DNA from: Ochrobactrum sp. RH2CCR150
GTDB taxonomy: Bacteria; Pseudomonadota; Alphaproteobacteria; Rhizobiales; Rhizobiaceae
DNA length: 64,000 nucleotides
Reading direction: 5' to 3'
Assembly (NCBI GenBank): GCA_014138095.1
Contig: JACGXE010000008.1
Location: 62,001 to 126,000, forward strand
The translations under genes and the position numbers were made by a program. Below the pieces are notes generated by a model. That model saw only the letters and a program-made list of their open reading frames with translations, was not told the origin of the DNA and ran no database searches. Position 1 is the first letter of the stretch; every line of letters starts with the position of its first letter. Of the stretch, positions 63,487 through 64,000 are shown one piece after another.

Positions 63487-63666
63487 CTATTCCTTAGCTT
63501 CGAGGACCTGACGGCCGCGATACATACCGCTCTTCAGATCGATATGATGCGGACGACGAAGTTCGCCCGAGTTCTTGTCCTCGACATAAGTCGGGGCCTT
63601 CAGAGCGTCAGCCGAACGGCGCATGCCGCGCTTCGACGGAGACGTTTTTCTTTTAGGTACTGCCAT
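63487..63666 (-). CDS. rpmF: 50S ribosomal protein L32
   Basis: The 59-residue product begins [20 protein letters not shown] and continues [20 protein letters not shown], typical of alphaproteobacterial L32 without zinc ligands. The ATG at 63666 is the family start. It is the third zinc-free ribosomal protein of the window and lies after mtgA on the same strand. Confidence 0.96.
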   Translation of the reverse strand: MAVPKRKTSPSKRGMRRSADALKAPTYVEDKNSGELRRPHHIDLKSGMYRGRQVLEAKE

Positions 63667-63816
63667 GGATCCAGCTCCACTGATCGGTCAATAAACGTCC
63701 GGCACGGCCCCGGTGGAGCCTGTCACAGCGGACAAAATTCCGGAAAGTCAGGTGCCTATACACGCTCTCGCGGGGTTTGACCAGTCGGAGTCTGATCTTT
63801 TTTTCACGACTCGCAT

Positions 63817-64000
63817 TTATTGTACGCAGGTCACATAGGGACCGGAGCGTACCGCGCGACCGGCAACGATACGCGCTATGCGCTGCATGTTGCGCGTCGG
63901 CTTCGCCGGATTGCGCAGTGCCGGATTGGGCAAGGTTACGGCCAGAAGCGCTGCCTGCTGCGCGTTGAGCTTTGCAGCCGGTCGCTTGAAGTAATGTTGT
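63817..64000 (-). CDS. mtgA: Monofunctional peptidoglycan glycosyltransferase MtgA (C-terminal end only)
   Basis: The last 60 codons of a minus-strand gene run off the window. The segment QHYFKRPAAKLNAQQAALLA followed by VTLPNPALRNPAKPT and ending GPYVTCVQ matches the C-terminus of GT51-family MtgA, which polymerises lipid II. It ends 151 bp before rpmF. Confidence 0.88.
   Translation of the reverse strand, partial: QHYFKRPAAKLNAQQAALLAVTLPNPALRNPAKPTRNMQRIARIVAGRAVRSGPYVTCVQ

Overview
The window is about 64 kb of ordinary chromosome from an alphaproteobacterium of the order Rhizobiales. It is most like Brucella in the broad sense, including the former Ochrobactrum. The evidence is GC-rich coding sequence, families largely restricted to Alphaproteobacteria (RcdA, TrcR/DUF1013, DUF1192, DUF2312, DUF4164), a class I aldolase in the glycolytic cluster, an RpoH2-type sigma factor, and palindromic intergenic repeats resembling the Bru-RS and RIME elements. 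No insertion sequence, prophage, CRISPR array or tRNA was found.

Layout. 0-2.6 kb: ruvCAB and rcdA on the minus strand. 2.6-3.05 kb: a non-coding stretch with two CtrA-type boxes, a repeat and an unexplained terminator. 3-12.5 kb: an OpgC-type glucan succinyltransferase, a ThiE-like protein, a Sel1-repeat protein, efp, suhB, a MotA/ExbB plus OmpA/MotB pair and an ABC exporter. 12.5-18.1 kb: rpmE, yebC, a GntR regulator, ymdB-like, fthC, a membrane SRPBCC protein, 6S RNA, zapA and a coiled-coil protein. 18.4-26 kb: central carbon genes tkt, gap, pgk and fba, with a glycolipid-binding-like gene and a PQQ sugar dehydrogenase among them. 26-35.8 kb: prpE, an SDR, regulators (WYL, LysR, TrcR), quinone oxidoreductases and an MFS transporter. 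36-44.4 kb: two divergent DUF465 genes, purEK, rpmJ, a TPR protein, pyk, N-formylglutamate amidohydrolase, DUF2312 and an aldo/keto reductase. 44.4-51.3 kb: an ABC-F ATPase, a glycine-zipper lipoprotein, thiamine pyrophosphokinase and a TPP-riboswitch-controlled thiBPQ operon. 51.4-64 kb: an M48 protease, a MOSC protein, rpoH2, carD, fdxA, an S4 protein with an SUV3-like helicase, a thiolase, a GlcG-like protein, rpmF and the end of mtgA.

The genes are mostly housekeeping. The interest lies in the non-coding DNA. CtrA-type TTAA-N7-TTAA boxes occur before rcdA, before a possible hidden minus-strand transcript, and inside a 0.76 kb non-coding stretch at 60.4-61.2 kb. That stretch also carries eight GANTC (CcrM) sites, five of them in 41 bp, and a diverged direct repeat of about 97 bp. 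Other points are an EcfG-type promoter before rpoH2, an apparent AUA/AUC start for zapA, one repeat family inserted inside another at 32.9-33.05 kb, RIME-like repeats that supply the stop codons of pgk and thiQ, and three tandem DnaA-box-like 10-mers at 42.94 kb. No clearly new multi-gene system was found. The 60.4-61.2 kb region is the best candidate for undescribed regulatory biology.
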